A DNA stretch of 64,000 bases, from positions 3,274,501-3,338,500 of the forward strand of contig JAUPFL010000001.1 in assembly GCA_030562215.1 (NCBI GenBank). Reading direction: 5' to 3'. Position numbers and translations under genes: made by a program. The notes beneath the pieces are model-generated. The model searched no databases and was not told the origin of the DNA. It saw nothing but the letters and a program-made list of their open reading frames with translations. This DNA is from Peribacillus frigoritolerans (GTDB taxonomy: Bacteria > Bacillota > Bacilli > Bacillales > DSM-1321). Of this stretch, positions 54,199-64,000 are shown piece by piece; the stretch's first letter is position 1; every line of letters begins with the position of its first letter.

Positions 54199-55680
54199 AT
54201 GGGCATTAAAACCGGCGAAGAATATATTAATAGAATTAAATCAAGGAAACCGGAAGTCTGGCTTGGTGGAAGAGTTGTTGAGGATATTTATAATGAGCCA
54301 ATTTTTAAACAGCCAATTCAAGAAATTGCGAAGTTGTATGACATTCAACATGACCCGGAATATCAAGATGAAATCACTCACATATGCAAAGAAACCGGAG
54401 AACGTGTTAACAATGCTTTCTTATTCCCGAAGACATCGGAGGATTTGCAAAACAGAAGTAAATTATTTGAAGTGTATGCAAGGATGACATATGGACTCAT
54501 GGGGAGAACGCCGGACTTTTTAAATGTCGTGGTCACTTCCATGGCACATAACTCCTGGTTTCTTGATAAATACAACAAAGAATGGTCAAAGAACATCAAG
54601 GATTATTATACCTATATTCGTGACAATGATTTATTCTTAACGCATGCAATCATTAATCCTCAAAATGATCGAAGCAAGCAATCCCATGAACAAAAAGAAA
54701 CATATACCCACTTAGGGACCGTTGAGGAGAGAGAAGAAGGAATACTTGTACGCGGTGCAAAAATGTTAGCAACCCTGGCACCGATTACAGATGAAGTGAT
54801 TATCTATTCTTTCCCAGGATTCACACCAGGCGATGAACGTCACGCGGTTGCATTTGCATTGCCGATCGATACGCCCGGACTGCGCATAATCTGCCGGGAA
54901 CCAATGCAGGACGGAACACGCTCGATGTTCGACCATCCGCTGGCCTCCCGCTATGAGGAGATGGATGCACTGCTAGTATTCAATGATGTACTGGTTCCTT
55001 GGAATCGCGTCTTCCTTTACAACAATGTGGAGGCGGCAAACCGCTTGTATCCAATGACGGGGATCGCTGAACAGCCTGCTCACCAATCAGGAGTGCGTGG
55101 ATATATTAAACTGGCATTTGCCGTTGAGGTTGCTTGTAAAGTGGCAGACTCTATCGGAGTTGATGGATTCCTGCATGTACAGCGTGATTTGGGTGAACTT
55201 GTTCAATCCGTTGAAGTCATCCGATCACTGCTTCGGGTAGCGGAATATGAATATACGATTAATGACTACGGTGAGGCCCGGCCAAATCCGGATGCATTGG
55301 AAACGATTCGCGGCTTCCTTCCTGAGATGTATCCCCGTGCCATCGAGGTTATCCAGACCATTGGAGCTGGCGGGCTGTTGATGTCTCCGACAGGAGCCGA
55401 CTTTGATAATCCGGAATTGCGAGTAGATATCGATAAATATTATGGAGGACGAAGCGGGGTTTCGGCGGAAGAGCGCGTTCGGGTGTTTAAACTGGCTTGG
55501 GATTTATGCGGGGAAGCATTTGGACAGCGCCTCCTACAATATGAACGCTATTACACGGGTGATCCAGTTCGGAAAAGAGCGATTTTTTATAATAAATATA
55601 AGAAAAACAAGAACTTTGCCATGGTCGATGAAGTACTTAACAAACCGGTGCAAGTAGCCATCGATGCGGTTAAACAGTAA
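54199..55680 (+). CDS. FAD-dependent monooxygenase of HpaB family, probable anthranilate 3-monooxygenase
   Basis: Oxygenase component of 493 residues, intact, of the 4-hydroxyphenylacetate 3-hydroxylase family (acyl-CoA-dehydrogenase fold). Visible motifs: [43 protein letters not shown] and the C-terminal [19 protein letters not shown]. HpaB normally hydroxylates phenols, but the enzymes that follow start from 3-hydroxyanthranilate. A two-component FAD anthranilate 3-monooxygenase of this family is known from Geobacillus thermodenitrificans, so I infer anthranilate to 3-hydroxyanthranilate. Ordinary HpaB activity is less likely, since no homoprotocatechuate genes are present. Confidence 0.85.
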   Translation: MGIKTGEEYINRIKSRKPEVWLGGRVVEDIYNEPIFKQPIQEIAKLYDIQHDPEYQDEITHICKETGERVNNAFLFPKTSEDLQNRSKLFEVYARMTYGLMGRTPDFLNVVVTSMAHNSWFLDKYNKEWSKNIKDYYTYIRDNDLFLTHAIINPQNDRSKQSHEQKETYTHLGTVEEREEGILVRGAKMLATLAPITDEVIIYSFPGFTPGDERHAVAFALPIDTPGLRIICREPMQDGTRSMFDHPLASRYEEMDALLVFNDVLVPWNRVFLYNNVEAANRLYPMTGIAEQPAHQSGVRGYIKLAFAVEVACKVADSIGVDGFLHVQRDLGELVQSVEVIRSLLRVAEYEYTINDYGEARPNPDALETIRGFLPEMYPRAIEVIQTIGAGGLLMSPTGADFDNPELRVDIDKYYGGRSGVSAEERVRVFKLAWDLCGEAFGQRLLQYERYYTGDPVRKRAIFYNKYKKNKNFAMVDEVLNKPVQVAIDAVKQ

Positions 55681-55711
55681 TTTTTATAGTTGAATAGGGA
55701 GGGGGAACGTC

Positions 55712-56461
55712 ATGATTTCGTCCGTTGAGAAGCTAATAAAGATACTTGATTTATTCACAAATGAAGAACCCTCACTTGGAAATAAGGAAATAGCTGAAAA
55801 ATTGAATATGAGTCCAAGCTCTTCTCATCATCTAGTGAAAACGATGTGCAAGGATGGGATGCTGATCCAAGGCAAAGATCGAAAGTACCGGCTTGGATGG
55901 AAGTTGCTTGAGTGGAGCAGTAAAGTCATGTATCAGCAGGATATTCATTATGAGGCAGGTCCAATTATCAGTAATCTTGTTCTGCAATTCAGAGGTAATT
56001 CTCACATCGGGATGTTTCACGAAGGCGAAGTCAGGTTTGTGATGAAAATGTCGTCCCCTCATGCCGAGCATATGACCACATATATAGGAGCCAGAAAACC
56101 AGCTCATTGTACCAGCACCGGGAAAGTATTACTTGCCTTTAACCCATCCTTCATTCAGCCTACCCTTGCAAAAGGGCTATTGAAGCACTCAACGAACACG
56201 ATCACTTGCATTAATCAACTGAATGAAGAGTTAAAGGACATCCGTAAACAAGGATTTGCGATTAGTGATGATGAAAATGATTTTGGGTTATATGGTGTTG
56301 CAGCACCCATTAAATCGTATAATGGCCAAGTCATTGCGGCACTTAACCTTGTCGGGGAGCGGAATTATATGATTGGGAAAGAAAAAACGAGAATTATTCA
56401 GTCTGTGATTCGTTCAGCACAAATGATTTCAAAACAAGTGGGTTATATGTCGTTAGTGTGA
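55712..56461 (+). CDS. IclR-family transcriptional regulator
   Basis: Regulator of 249 residues, intact. The N-terminal winged helix-turn-helix covers residues 5-65 (KLIKILDLFTNEEPSLGNKE, LNMSPSSSHHLVKTM); the C-terminal GAF-like effector domain contains RKPAHCTSTGKVLLAF and DDENDFGLYGVAAPI, which are IclR signatures. It sits inside the operon after the monooxygenase and probably controls it in response to an aromatic intermediate. AGGGAGGGGG precedes the ATG. Confidence 0.92.
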   Translation: MISSVEKLIKILDLFTNEEPSLGNKEIAEKLNMSPSSSHHLVKTMCKDGMLIQGKDRKYRLGWKLLEWSSKVMYQQDIHYEAGPIISNLVLQFRGNSHIGMFHEGEVRFVMKMSSPHAEHMTTYIGARKPAHCTSTGKVLLAFNPSFIQPTLAKGLLKHSTNTITCINQLNEELKDIRKQGFAISDDENDFGLYGVAAPIKSYNGQVIAALNLVGERNYMIGKEKTRIIQSVIRSAQMISKQVGYMSLV

Positions 56462-56505
56462 ATTTTTTGACTATTGCGGAAATTAAAACAGGGGGTAGTT
56501 TATTT

Positions 56506-57066
56506 ATGAAAGGATATGCTCAATCTTCAAAATTACAGGCTAGATCATTAAATCTAATGAAAGTTATTGAAGACAATAAAAATTTATTGAAACCGCCGGT
56601 TAATAACAAAGTGCTCTGGGAGGATTCCGAATTCATTGTCATGCTTTTGGGTGGTCCGAATTATCGGCGTGATTTTCATGTAGACCCTTCTGACGAGCTA
56701 TTTTATCAGATAAAGGGCTCCTGCTATGTAGAATGCATCAACCAACACGGCGAACGCGAAGTAGTGGAGGTTAAAGAAGGGGAAATGTTCATGCTGCCTG
56801 CTGATGTACCTCATTCCCCTCATCGTGTACCTGATACTTACGGCATTGTCATGGAACGCAAGCGTGCTAAAGATGAGATGGAAGATTTTGTTTGGTTCTG
56901 CGGGAATTGTAACCATGAGATGCACAAAGTTACGATCCAATTGACGAATATTGAGGTTCAGGTGAAAGAAGCCATCGAGGCCTTCAACGGTAGTAAAGAA
57001 CTTCGCACCTGTGGTGAATGCGGTCATGTCATGTCAGAAAACGTTGAGGCATGGAAATGCGAATAG
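56506..57066 (+). CDS. nbaC: 3-hydroxyanthranilate 3,4-dioxygenase
   Basis: Fe(II) ring-cleaving cupin of 186 residues: 3-hydroxyanthranilate to 2-amino-3-carboxymuconate semialdehyde. Iron ligands are the His of DFHVD (58), Glu of DELFYQ (64) and His in VPHSPHR (103). The C-terminal rubredoxin-like site is present as CGNC and CGEC pairs, as in the bacterial enzyme. ATG 56506 follows GGGGGTAG; the longer frame back to 56458 overlaps iclR without an RBS. The stop overlaps the next gene by 16 bases. Confidence 0.95.
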   Translation: MKGYAQSSKLQARSLNLMKVIEDNKNLLKPPVNNKVLWEDSEFIVMLLGGPNYRRDFHVDPSDELFYQIKGSCYVECINQHGEREVVEVKEGEMFMLPADVPHSPHRVPDTYGIVMERKRAKDEMEDFVWFCGNCNHEMHKVTIQLTNIEVQVKEAIEAFNGSKELRTCGECGHVMSENVEAWKCE

Positions 57067-58075
57067 ATTTTCATACACATATTCTTCCATTGGACCTGCC
57101 CGACTTAACCGGTAAATTTGGTCAGGGACGCTGGCCAGTTCTAGAGCGAAAATGTTCATGCGGAGCGGATATCATGGTAAGCGGAAATTTATTCAGGAAA
57201 GTGACTGACCAGGTATGGGACCCTGAAAAGCGCATTCAGGATATGGATGCCGAAGGAGTCGATATGCAGGTGCTCTCACCGGTGCCAGTGACATTTTCAT
57301 ACTGGGCGCCAATAGATCAGGCGCTATACTTGTCCCAGTTCCAGAATGATTTCATTGCTGAAACTGTGAACAGGCATCCTGACAGGTTCATCGGTCTAGG
57401 TACTGTACCGCTTCAGGATATGAAAGCGGCAATTGGTGAAATGGAACGATGTAAATTTGAACTTGGCCTGGCGGGGATCGAGATAGGTACTAACGTAAAT
57501 GGAGAGAATCTGGATTCACCTGTATTATTGGAATTCTTTCAAATGGCTGAAAAATGGAATGTCCCGCTGTTTATACATCCATGGGAGACAATGGCCAAAG
57601 ACCGAACGGAACGGCATAATCTCATGTATACAATCGCGATGCCGAGTGAAACGGCATTGGCGGCAGCAAGCATTGCATGGAGTGGCGTCATGGAAAAGTA
57701 CCCGGATCTGAAACTCTGTTTTGCACATGGAGGGGCTCTTTTCCATATATTTTACCGCGGATCGATCAGGGATGGGAAGTATGGCCGGAGTTAAGGAAAA
57801 CATCAATGCCACCAAGCCATTATGCACAAAAGTTTTATTTCGATTCCCTCAACTATGATCCCCGGAATATTCAGTATTTGATTGACCGTTTTGGATATAA
57901 GAAAGTGCTGATGGGTTCCGATTATCCATTTTTATTGAGAGAAAAGCCTCCTGGTCAAGTGATTGATGACACGCTAAATCTCTCAGATGAGGTGAAAGCG
58001 AATCTTCTTGGAAGAAATGCATTAAGGTTTTTAAATTTGGACTCGCGAGGGGAGAAGCATGGAAAAACAGATTAA
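57051..58075 (+). CDS. nbaD: 2-amino-3-carboxymuconate-6-semialdehyde decarboxylase
   Basis: Amidohydrolase-fold Zn decarboxylase of 341 residues after repair that turns the ring-cleavage product into 2-aminomuconate semialdehyde. Metal motif RIDFHTHILP (HxH) at the start, further ligands in PLFIHPWE (His, about 174) and MGSDYPF (Asp, about 294), and the active-site segment CFAHGGGSFPYILPR. The last is readable only after adding one G near 57737. It is translationally coupled to the dioxygenase and overlaps the next gene by 17 bases. Confidence 0.93.
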
Positions 58076-58499
58076 AGCGCCAGAACATGTACTTGAGGAA
58101 CTTGGTATCATGCTTGAGCCGCCAAGGGAAGCGGTCGGCAACTATGTCAGCCACGTCCGGGTGGGAGATCTGATTTTCACATCCGGACAAGGTGTTGATG
58201 ATTATCACGGCAAGGTTGGCAAAGAGCTGACGGAAGAGGAAGGGTATCAGGCAGCTAGGCAGTCAATGATTAATCTTCTGCGGGTGCTGAAGGATGAGCT
58301 TGGAGAACTATCCAGAGTGAAGAAGGTCATCAAAATTCTCGGAATGGTTAATTCAGCCGAAAATTTCACAGGACAGCCCAAAGTATTGAATGGCGCATCA
58401 GACCTGCTTGTGGCCGTTTTTGGAGAGAGGGCAGACATGCTCGGTCAGCAGTGGGAATGGCCCAGCTTCCAAATAACACTGCAATTGAAATTGAAATGA
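58059..58499 (+). CDS. nbaF: RidA-family 2-aminomuconate deaminase
   Basis: YjgF/RidA protein of 146 residues, intact. In the 3-hydroxyanthranilate pathway a RidA-like deaminase releases ammonia from 2-aminomuconate to give 4-oxalocrotonate. The family Arg is in VKKVIKILGMVNS-type strand context; GDLIFTSGQGVDDYHGKVG and AVFGERADMLGQQWEWPS are the recognisable parts. The tail differs from housekeeping RidA, and the gene lies between decarboxylase and dehydrogenase, which supports the assignment. Confidence 0.85.
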   Translation: MEKQIKAPEHVLEELGIMLEPPREAVGNYVSHVRVGDLIFTSGQGVDDYHGKVGKELTEEEGYQAARQSMINLLRVLKDELGELSRVKKVIKILGMVNSAENFTGQPKVLNGASDLLVAVFGERADMLGQQWEWPSFQITLQLKLK

Positions 58500-58565
58500 T
58501 TGTGGAAATAGAAGATTGAGGCTCTTGATTTCTAAGAGTGTCTCAATGAAGGGAGAGGATGTTTC

Positions 58566-60039
58566 ATGCAAGCAGCAAAAGATAGTATAAATACAGCTAA
58601 ATCAATAGATTGCCGCCATTTTATTAACGGGGAATTCCTGAATCCCAATCAATCCAAGACATTTGATAATATCAATCCCGCAACGGAAGAAATACTTGGA
58701 TGGGTTGCAGAAGGAGGAAAAGAGGAGGTGAATCAGGCTGTTTCTGCAGCAAGACATGCGCTTAAAGGTCCTTGGAAATCTTTTAACGATAATGAACGCT
58801 CGGCGGTTCTAAGGAGAATCGGCGATCTCATTTTGGAAAAGAAAGAAGAACTGACAATGTTGGAAACCCTTGATACAGGGAAACCATATAGCCTTGCACT
58901 GGAAATGGACATCAAGCGTTCAGCTCACAATTTCCACTTTTTTGCGGACTATATCACTACACTTGGTAATGAATCCTTCAACCAGAACAACATTGCACTT
59001 CATTATTCTATTAGGCGGCCCGTAGGGGTGGTAGGAATGATTAATCCTTGGAATTTACCTTTGTTATTGTTGACATGGAAATTGGCACCCTGCCTGGCAG
59101 CCGGCAATACAGCGGTTATGAAACCAGCTGAACTGACACCGATGACAGCGACAAAGTTAATGGAGATTTGTAAGGAAGCGGGAGTTCCGGATGGCGTTGT
59201 CAACCTTGTGCATGGATATGGTGTAAACTCAGCAGGAGCTGCTCTAAGTGAACATCCGGATGTCGATGCGATAACATTCACTGGGGAAACAAAAACGGGA
59301 ACGGCAATTATGAAAGCTGCCGCACCCACGTTGAAAAAATCTCTTTTGAACTGGGCGGGAAAAATCCCAATATTGTGTTTGCTGACTCGAATCTTGATGA
59401 AGTAATCGAAACGACATTGAAATCAAGCTTCATGAATCAGGGTGAAGTTTGTTTATGTGGTTCACGAATCTATGTTCAGCAAGGTTTATATGACGAATTC
59501 CTTGAAAAGATGGTCACGCGAACAAAAAAATTAAAAGTCGGTGATCCTTTTGATACTGAAACGGAAGTGGGAGCTGTAATAGGAAAAGAACATTTTAACA
59601 AAGTGATGAGTTACATTGATTTGGCGAAAGAAGAAGGAGCGAGAATATTAACTGGAGGGAAAAGAGCAGGACAGTTTGAAAAAGGATTTTTCATTGAACC
59701 GACAATCATTGCGGGAGTTACGCGTGAATCCGTTGTGTACGGGAAGAAATTTTTGGTCCTGTGGTAACGGTCATGCCTTTCGAAACTGAAGAAGAAGTAC
59801 TGGAGCATGCTAATGACACTCATTACGGACTTGGGGCAACAATCTGGACCAATGATTTAAGGAGGGCGCATCGTGTCGCTTCTAAAATAGAAGCGGGCAT
59901 TATCTGGGTGAATACCTGGTATTTACGTGATTTGCGCACACCTTTTGGAGGCATGAAACACAGCGGCATCGGCCGCGAAGGCGGATCGCATAGTTTCGAA
60001 TTTTACAGTGAATTGTCTAATGTCACGATTAAATTATAA
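58566..60039 (+). CDS. nbaE: 2-aminomuconate 6-semialdehyde dehydrogenase
   Basis: NAD-dependent aldehyde dehydrogenase of 491 residues after repair (2-hydroxymuconic semialdehyde dehydrogenase subfamily). Motifs: MINPWNLPLLLLTWKLAPCL, catalytic Glu in FELGGKNPN (about 260), catalytic Cys in NQGEVCLCGSR (about 294), EEIFGPVVTV and WVNTWYLRDLRTPFGGMKHSG. Two breaks: an A lost near 59340, which removes the Glu motif from the apparent ORF, and a C lost near 59729 (ESRCVREEIFGP). AGGGAGAGG precedes the ATG. Confidence 0.93.
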
Positions 60040-60057
60040 AGAGGGAGGGAAGCGCTC

Positions 60058-60839
60058 ATGATCGGCAGTTTAACGGAATGGTCTGACAGGTTTTGAAAGC
60101 GGAAAAAACAGGAATAGGAATATCGGCCCCTACTAGTGAAATTCAGGGTTTTGATGTGGAGGATGCCTACCAAATTCAACTTGAAACGATTCGAAGGAAA
60201 ATCCAGTCCGGTATGGAAGTAACAGGAAAGAAAATAGGCTTGACTTCAAAGGCTATGCAGGAGGTTCTGGGAGTGAATGAACCGGATTACGGACATTTAC
60301 TTGATGTGATGGAAATGGAAAATGATGGCTGTATATCGAGTTTGCGGTTAATCCAACCAAAAGTGGAGGCAGAAGTAGCTTTTATATTAAAGAAAGATTT
60401 ACATGGCCCCAATATTACGGTTGATGATGTAATAGAGGCAACTGATTATGTGGTTGCTTCGATCGAAGTGGTTGATAGCCGGGTGAAAGAGTGGGAGATT
60501 AAACTTCCGGACACTGTGGCGGATAATGCATCATCAGGCTTATATATACTGGGGAATCGCAAAATTCATTTGAGTGAAATCGACCTCCCTTCCATTCAAA
60601 TGAGCCTATATAAAAATGGCGAATTCATTAACCAAGGAACAGGTGAAGCAGTACTTGGAAATCCAGCAACGTGCGTAGCATGGCTAGCAAATAAACTGCA
60701 TCGCTTTAAAGGTTCCTTGAAAGCGGGCGAAGTCATTTTATCCGGTGCATTATCAGGAGCGATCGAAGCGAAACCGGGTGACCGTTTTACTGCTGACTTT
60801 GGAGAAAAACTTGGAACGGTATCGGTTAATTTTGAGTGA
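60058..60839 (+). CDS. 2-keto-4-pentenoate hydratase
   Basis: Adds water to 2-oxopent-4-enoate to give 4-hydroxy-2-oxovalerate. The repaired protein has 260 residues. Family motifs: [41 protein letters not shown] (metal-binding Glu pair), [17 protein letters not shown] and [12 protein letters not shown]. One T is missing near 60096 (DRFLKAEK). It is paralogous to the decarboxylase at 62787; hydratase is assigned here because of GLTSKAMQ and SGALSG and the order of related operons. GAGGGAGGGA precedes ATG 60058. Confidence 0.85.
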
Positions 60840-60855
60840 AAGGAGCACAGCGGCC

Positions 60856-61737
60856 TTGAAAAAACTAAAGGTAGGGATTATTGGATCAGGTAATATCGGA
60901 ACGGATTTAATGATGAAAATTCATCGATCGGATGTTCTGGAGATGTCGGTAATGATTGGTATCGACAAGGAATCAGAGGGTTTGAAGAAGGCTAGGATGC
61001 ACGGACATCATGTCATTGACAATGGCATGGATGGTTTTTTGGAAAGGCCGGAGCTTGCAGACATTTTATTCGATGCCACATCTGCGAAGGCGCATGTTTT
61101 TCACTGCAAAGCCTTGAAAAAGATGAACAAGAAGTTGATAGACTTGACTCCTGCCGCAATTGGACCATTTATCGTTCCTTCCGTGAATTTAAAAGAGAAT
61201 TTGAATGAGGCGGTTGTTAACATGATTACATGCGGCGGCCAGGCGACAATCCCCATCGTTCATGCGATCAGTCAAGTTGCACAGGTCGAATATGCTGAAA
61301 TAATAGCGACAATTTCCAGCAGGAGTGCCGGTCCTGGGACTCGGGCTAATATTGATGAGTTCACCCTAACGACGGCAAGGGCCCTGGAAAAGGTGGGTGG
61401 AGCGACAAAGGGAAAGGCTATTATTCTGCTGAATCCAGCCGAACCGCCACTCATCATGAGGGATACGATTCATTGTCTGCTTCAATCAGATTCCTTTGAT
61501 GTGAAAGCGATAACAGCGTCCATAAATAAGATGGCGAAAAAAGTTTCTGAATATGTTCCAGGATACCGCTTGAAGACAGAACCGATATTTGATGGGAAAC
61601 AAATAACTGTCCTTCTGGAAGTGAAAGGGTTAGGTGATTTTCTTCCCGTATATGCTGGTAATTTGGATATAATGACGGCTTCAGCTGTAAAAGTAGGGGA
61701 AGAAATCGCTAAAAGCCAATTCGAACAATATGTTTGA
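60856..61737 (+). CDS. Acetaldehyde dehydrogenase (acetylating)
   Basis: CoA-dependent acetaldehyde dehydrogenase of 293 residues (MhpF/DmpF/NbaJ type) that turns acetaldehyde into acetyl-CoA, channelled from the aldolase encoded next. Motifs: [15 protein letters not shown] (NAD loop), the catalytic Cys in [12 protein letters not shown] (about 127), [17 protein letters not shown] and TAEPIF-like C-terminal region. TTG 60856 is preferred, with AAAGGAG straddling the upstream stop. The sequence is intact and overlaps the aldolase frame by a few bases. Confidence 0.93.
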   Translation: MKKLKVGIIGSGNIGTDLMMKIHRSDVLEMSVMIGIDKESEGLKKARMHGHHVIDNGMDGFLERPELADILFDATSAKAHVFHCKALKKMNKKLIDLTPAAIGPFIVPSVNLKENLNEAVVNMITCGGQATIPIVHAISQVAQVEYAEIIATISSRSAGPGTRANIDEFTLTTARALEKVGGATKGKAIILLNPAEPPLIMRDTIHCLLQSDSFDVKAITASINKMAKKVSEYVPGYRLKTEPIFDGKQITVLLEVKGLGDFLPVYAGNLDIMTASAVKVGEEIAKSQFEQYV

Positions 61738-61771
61738 AAAAGATAATCAGAACTGTAAAGGTGGGGTTGAT

Positions 61772-62790
61772 TTGCGTAAAGATGTATTGGTGACTGAAGT
61801 TGCATTGCGGGATGGCAGCCATGTAGTGGCACATCAATTCACCATCGATCAAGTAAAGAACATGACCGGGAAACTTAGTGCTGCAGGTGTTCCTTATATT
61901 GAAGTGTCGCATGGAGATGGACTGGGCAGTTCATCCTTACAATATGGTTTTTCAAAAGTGAATGATATTGAATTGGTGGAAGCCGCTGTTCAAGCTGCAG
62001 GCGAATCCGTTATTTCAGTACTATTAATCCCTGGTATAGGGACGATCGACCAATTAAGAGAAGCCGCTCAAGTGGGGGCGAAAATGGCGCGGATTGCAAC
62101 CCATGTAACGGAAGCGGACGTCTCAAAGCAACATCTGGAAGCTGCGAAACATCTCGGTATGGAAGCGATCGGGTTTTTAATGATGTCTCACATGGCATCA
62201 CCGGAAAAACTTCTTGAACAAGCCATTTTAATGGAATCCTATGGCGCGGATGCTGTATATGTTGTTGATTCCGCAGGATCTTTTTGCCCCAAGACGTGAA
62301 GGCTCGGATCCGGTTATTAAGATCAAAGCTGAATATCGATATTGGTTTTCATGCTCACAATAACTTATCGCTCGCTGTGGCAAATTCACTTGTGGCAATT
62401 GAAGAAGGAGCGAATAGAATCGACGGCAGTATCCGCTGTCTCGGTGCAGGTGCTGGTAATACACAGACTGAAGTGCTTGTTGCCGTTTTGGATAGGATGG
62501 GTATCCGTACCGGAATTGACTTATATAAAATGCTTGATCTTTCAGAGGAAGTTGGAAATACAATCATGCCCAAGCCCCAGGAAATAACAGACTCGAGTTT
62601 AATCATGGGTTATAGTGGGGTGTACTCCAGCTTTTTATTGCATGCAAATAAAGCGGCGAAAAAGTATGGAGTCGACGCCCGGGATATTTTGATGGAGCTT
62701 GGTCGACAAAAAGTGGTTGGTGGTCAGGAAGATACCATAATTGAAGTAGCTGAACAAATGGCGTTTCAGAAAGAAGGGACTTTAAGATGA
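61772..62790 (+). CDS. 4-hydroxy-2-oxovalerate aldolase
   Basis: Mn-dependent aldolase of 339 residues after repair (MhpE/DmpG/NbaI): gives pyruvate and acetaldehyde and tunnels the latter to the acetaldehyde dehydrogenase. Motifs: VALRDGSHVVAHQF (metal Asp and catalytic His), EVSHGDGLGSSSLQYG and GFHAHNNLSLAVANS (metal His pair). One T is lost near 62285 (SAGSFLPQDVKAR). TTG 61772 has AAAGGTGGGG upstream; ATG 61730 is the alternative. Confidence 0.93.
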
Positions 62791-63560
62791 AACTAGATCA
62801 ACTGGCAAAACGGGTAGCCGATTCGCAAAAAAACGGTCGTGAAATGGATAAGCTTACATTATCCAATCCTGAACTAACAGTAAATCAAGCATATGAAATT
62901 CAGAAGTTGAGCATAAATGATACGCTTACTGATGATAACAGATTCATCGGATGGAAGATGGGCCTGACAAGCAAAGCCAAACAAAAGCAAGTAGGGGTAG
63001 AGGAAGCGATATACGGCAGGTTGACATCTGCCATGGAACTGACAAGACCTGTATTAAAGGTTGGGGAACTCATTCATCCGCGAGTGGAACCTGAACTTGC
63101 CTTTTTGTTCAAAGACGAACTGAAAGGTGCAAATATAACGGCGAAAGATGTCTGGCCGGCTGTTGAATGTGTATTCCTTGCACTGGAGGTTATTGACAGC
63201 CGTTATAAAAATTTTTCTTTTACACTTACCGATGTAGTGGCAGATAACGCATCCTCAGCCAAAATCTTGCTTAGCAATCAAGCTTATTCCCCGTATCACA
63301 TGGACTGGGCCCAAACAGAAGTTACGCTATATCAAAATGGTGAAATGCAAAAGAGAGGTCGCGGTGAAGCTGTACTCGATCATCCGATTCATTCGATTGT
63401 GGAACTTGTAAAAATGATTAGCCGTGAAGGACTTACCATACAGGCTGGAATGATTGTTTTGGTAGGCGGAATTACAGATGCCGTTTCCATACAGGCTAAC
63501 GATGAAATAATGGCAGATTATGGTGAACTAGGGAAACTGACTTTGCATGTTATATCGTGA
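62787..63560 (+). CDS. 4-oxalocrotonate (2-oxo-3-hexenedioate) decarboxylase
   Basis: Mg-dependent decarboxylase of 257 residues, intact (DmpH/XylI/NbaG type): converts 4-oxalocrotonate to 2-oxopent-4-enoate. Motifs: GWKMGLTSKAKQKQVGV, EEAIYGRLT, HPRVEPELAFLFKDEL (metal-binding Glu pair), LTDVVADNASSAK and VLVGGITDAV. It differs from its hydratase paralogue in GGITDAV, a feature of decarboxylases. It overlaps the aldolase stop by 4 bases. Confidence 0.87.
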   Translation: MKLDQLAKRVADSQKNGREMDKLTLSNPELTVNQAYEIQKLSINDTLTDDNRFIGWKMGLTSKAKQKQVGVEEAIYGRLTSAMELTRPVLKVGELIHPRVEPELAFLFKDELKGANITAKDVWPAVECVFLALEVIDSRYKNFSFTLTDVVADNASSAKILLSNQAYSPYHMDWAQTEVTLYQNGEMQKRGRGEAVLDHPIHSIVELVKMISREGLTIQAGMIVLVGGITDAVSIQANDEIMADYGELGKLTLHVIS

Positions 63561-63586
63561 AAATATGGCAAAGAGGAGGGAATTAA

Positions 63587-64000
63587 TTGCGTGAAGTCAA
63601 TGCTTCTGAAGTGGTGGGTAATAGTAAATTTGGCCGTTTCCACATAATGGTCTTTATGTGGTGTTTGTTCGCAATTACCTTCGATGGATTTGATATAGCC
63701 ATGTACGGAGTAGGTTTGCCATTGATGATGGAGGAATGGAGCTTGACGCCAGTCGAAGCTGGCGGAATAGCAAGTTATTCATTGTTCGGAATGATGGTGG
63801 GAGCACTCATTTTTGCACCTTTGGCGGATAAAATAGGGAGAAAAAAAGTGCTGGCCATTTGTATATGTTTATTCAGTGTTTTTACATTACTTTCAAGTTT
63901 TGCCCCCAATCCTGCCTTTTTCTCGGTTATGCGATTTATAGCAGCCTTGGGAATGGGAGGATTAATGCCAAACGTCATCTCCTTAATGGCGGAATACTCA
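63587..64000 (+). CDS. MFS transporter, aromatic acid:H+ symporter family (3' end cut by window)
   Basis: First 138 residues of a carrier. Helix 1 has ITFDGFDIAMYGVGLPLMM, close to the AAHS signature (DGxD in helix 1), followed by SLFGMMVGALIFAPLADKIG and RKKVLAI, the MFS 2-3 loop, and a helix-4 segment ALGMGGLMPN. TTG 63587 is chosen because AAGAGGAGGG precedes it. As the last visible gene of the operon, it probably imports anthranilate or a related aromatic acid. Confidence 0.85.
   Translation, partial: MREVNASEVVGNSKFGRFHIMVFMWCLFAITFDGFDIAMYGVGLPLMMEEWSLTPVEAGGIASYSLFGMMVGALIFAPLADKIGRKKVLAICICLFSVFTLLSSFAPNPAFFSVMRFIAALGMGGLMPNVISLMAEYS

Overview
The window comes from a low-GC Gram-positive, endospore-former-type genome (Bacillaceae; perhaps Peribacillus or a close relative, which is a guess from gene content). 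The evidence is strong AGGAGG-type ribosome binding sites, frequent TTG/GTG starts, many Bacillus-type terminators, a SAM-I riboswitch, two cobalamin riboswitches, a CcpA cre site, and homologues of YumC, YozQ, Hbs, AlsT-family and YwrA/YwrB proteins. About half of the protein genes are split by one-base gaps (rarely one-base gains), nearly always inside A, T, G or C runs. Rejoining them gives full-length proteins with every catalytic motif present. I read this as homopolymer error in the assembly, not mass pseudogenisation, and give whole-gene coordinates with the break noted. Two loci, an ArsR remnant and a GyrI-like gene, look truly decayed.

Layout. 1-3.1 kb: tail of a probable aromatic-degradation cluster (cis-dihydrodiol dehydrogenase-like SDR, alpha/beta hydrolase, 4Fe-4S ferredoxin, ferredoxin-NADP reductase). 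3.7-10.9 kb: LysR regulator divergent from a TAXI-type TRAP transporter (binding protein, DUF1850 protein, fused permease), followed by secreted gamma-glutamyltransferase. 11-19 kb: scattered single genes: SRPBCC protein with an ArsR remnant, VOC protein, rifamycin phosphotransferase with a possible leader peptide, GyrI-like pseudogene, formimidoylglutamase, small unknown protein, HMCES/YedK-type protein. 19-21.2 kb: SAM riboswitch driving an NhaC-superfamily (MetT-like) transporter, bracketed by inverted copies of a 180-bp GC-rich repeat. 21.3-23.7 kb: two chromate-transporter halves divergent from a LysR gene, with a perfect palindrome between. 24-26 kb: secreted alkylsulfatase. 26.3-31.5 kb: MFS carrier, LysR regulator, acyl-CoA dehydrogenase and CoA ligase with an upstream cre site. 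32-33.8 kb: AGCS symporter and YozQ.

33.9-51.7 kb is a B12 block. Two head-to-head cobalamin riboswitches control, leftward, the cobalt importer cbiMNQO and, rightward, a 15-gene anaerobic-type corrin operon (cbiW-H60-X-J-C-D-ET-L-F-G-A, cobA, a nitroreductase (cbiY-like), btuR, cbiP). It covers uroporphyrinogen III to adenosylcobyric acid. hbs (HU) follows.

52.5-53.5 kb holds a tiny alanine-rich ORF convergent with an atypical protein kinase. 53.7-64 kb is a catabolic operon: two-component flavin monooxygenase (probably anthranilate 3-monooxygenase), IclR regulator, and the full 3-hydroxyanthranilate meta-cleavage route to pyruvate and acetyl-CoA, ending in an aromatic-acid MFS carrier cut by the window edge. 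No tRNA, rRNA, CRISPR array, prophage or insertion sequence was recognised.
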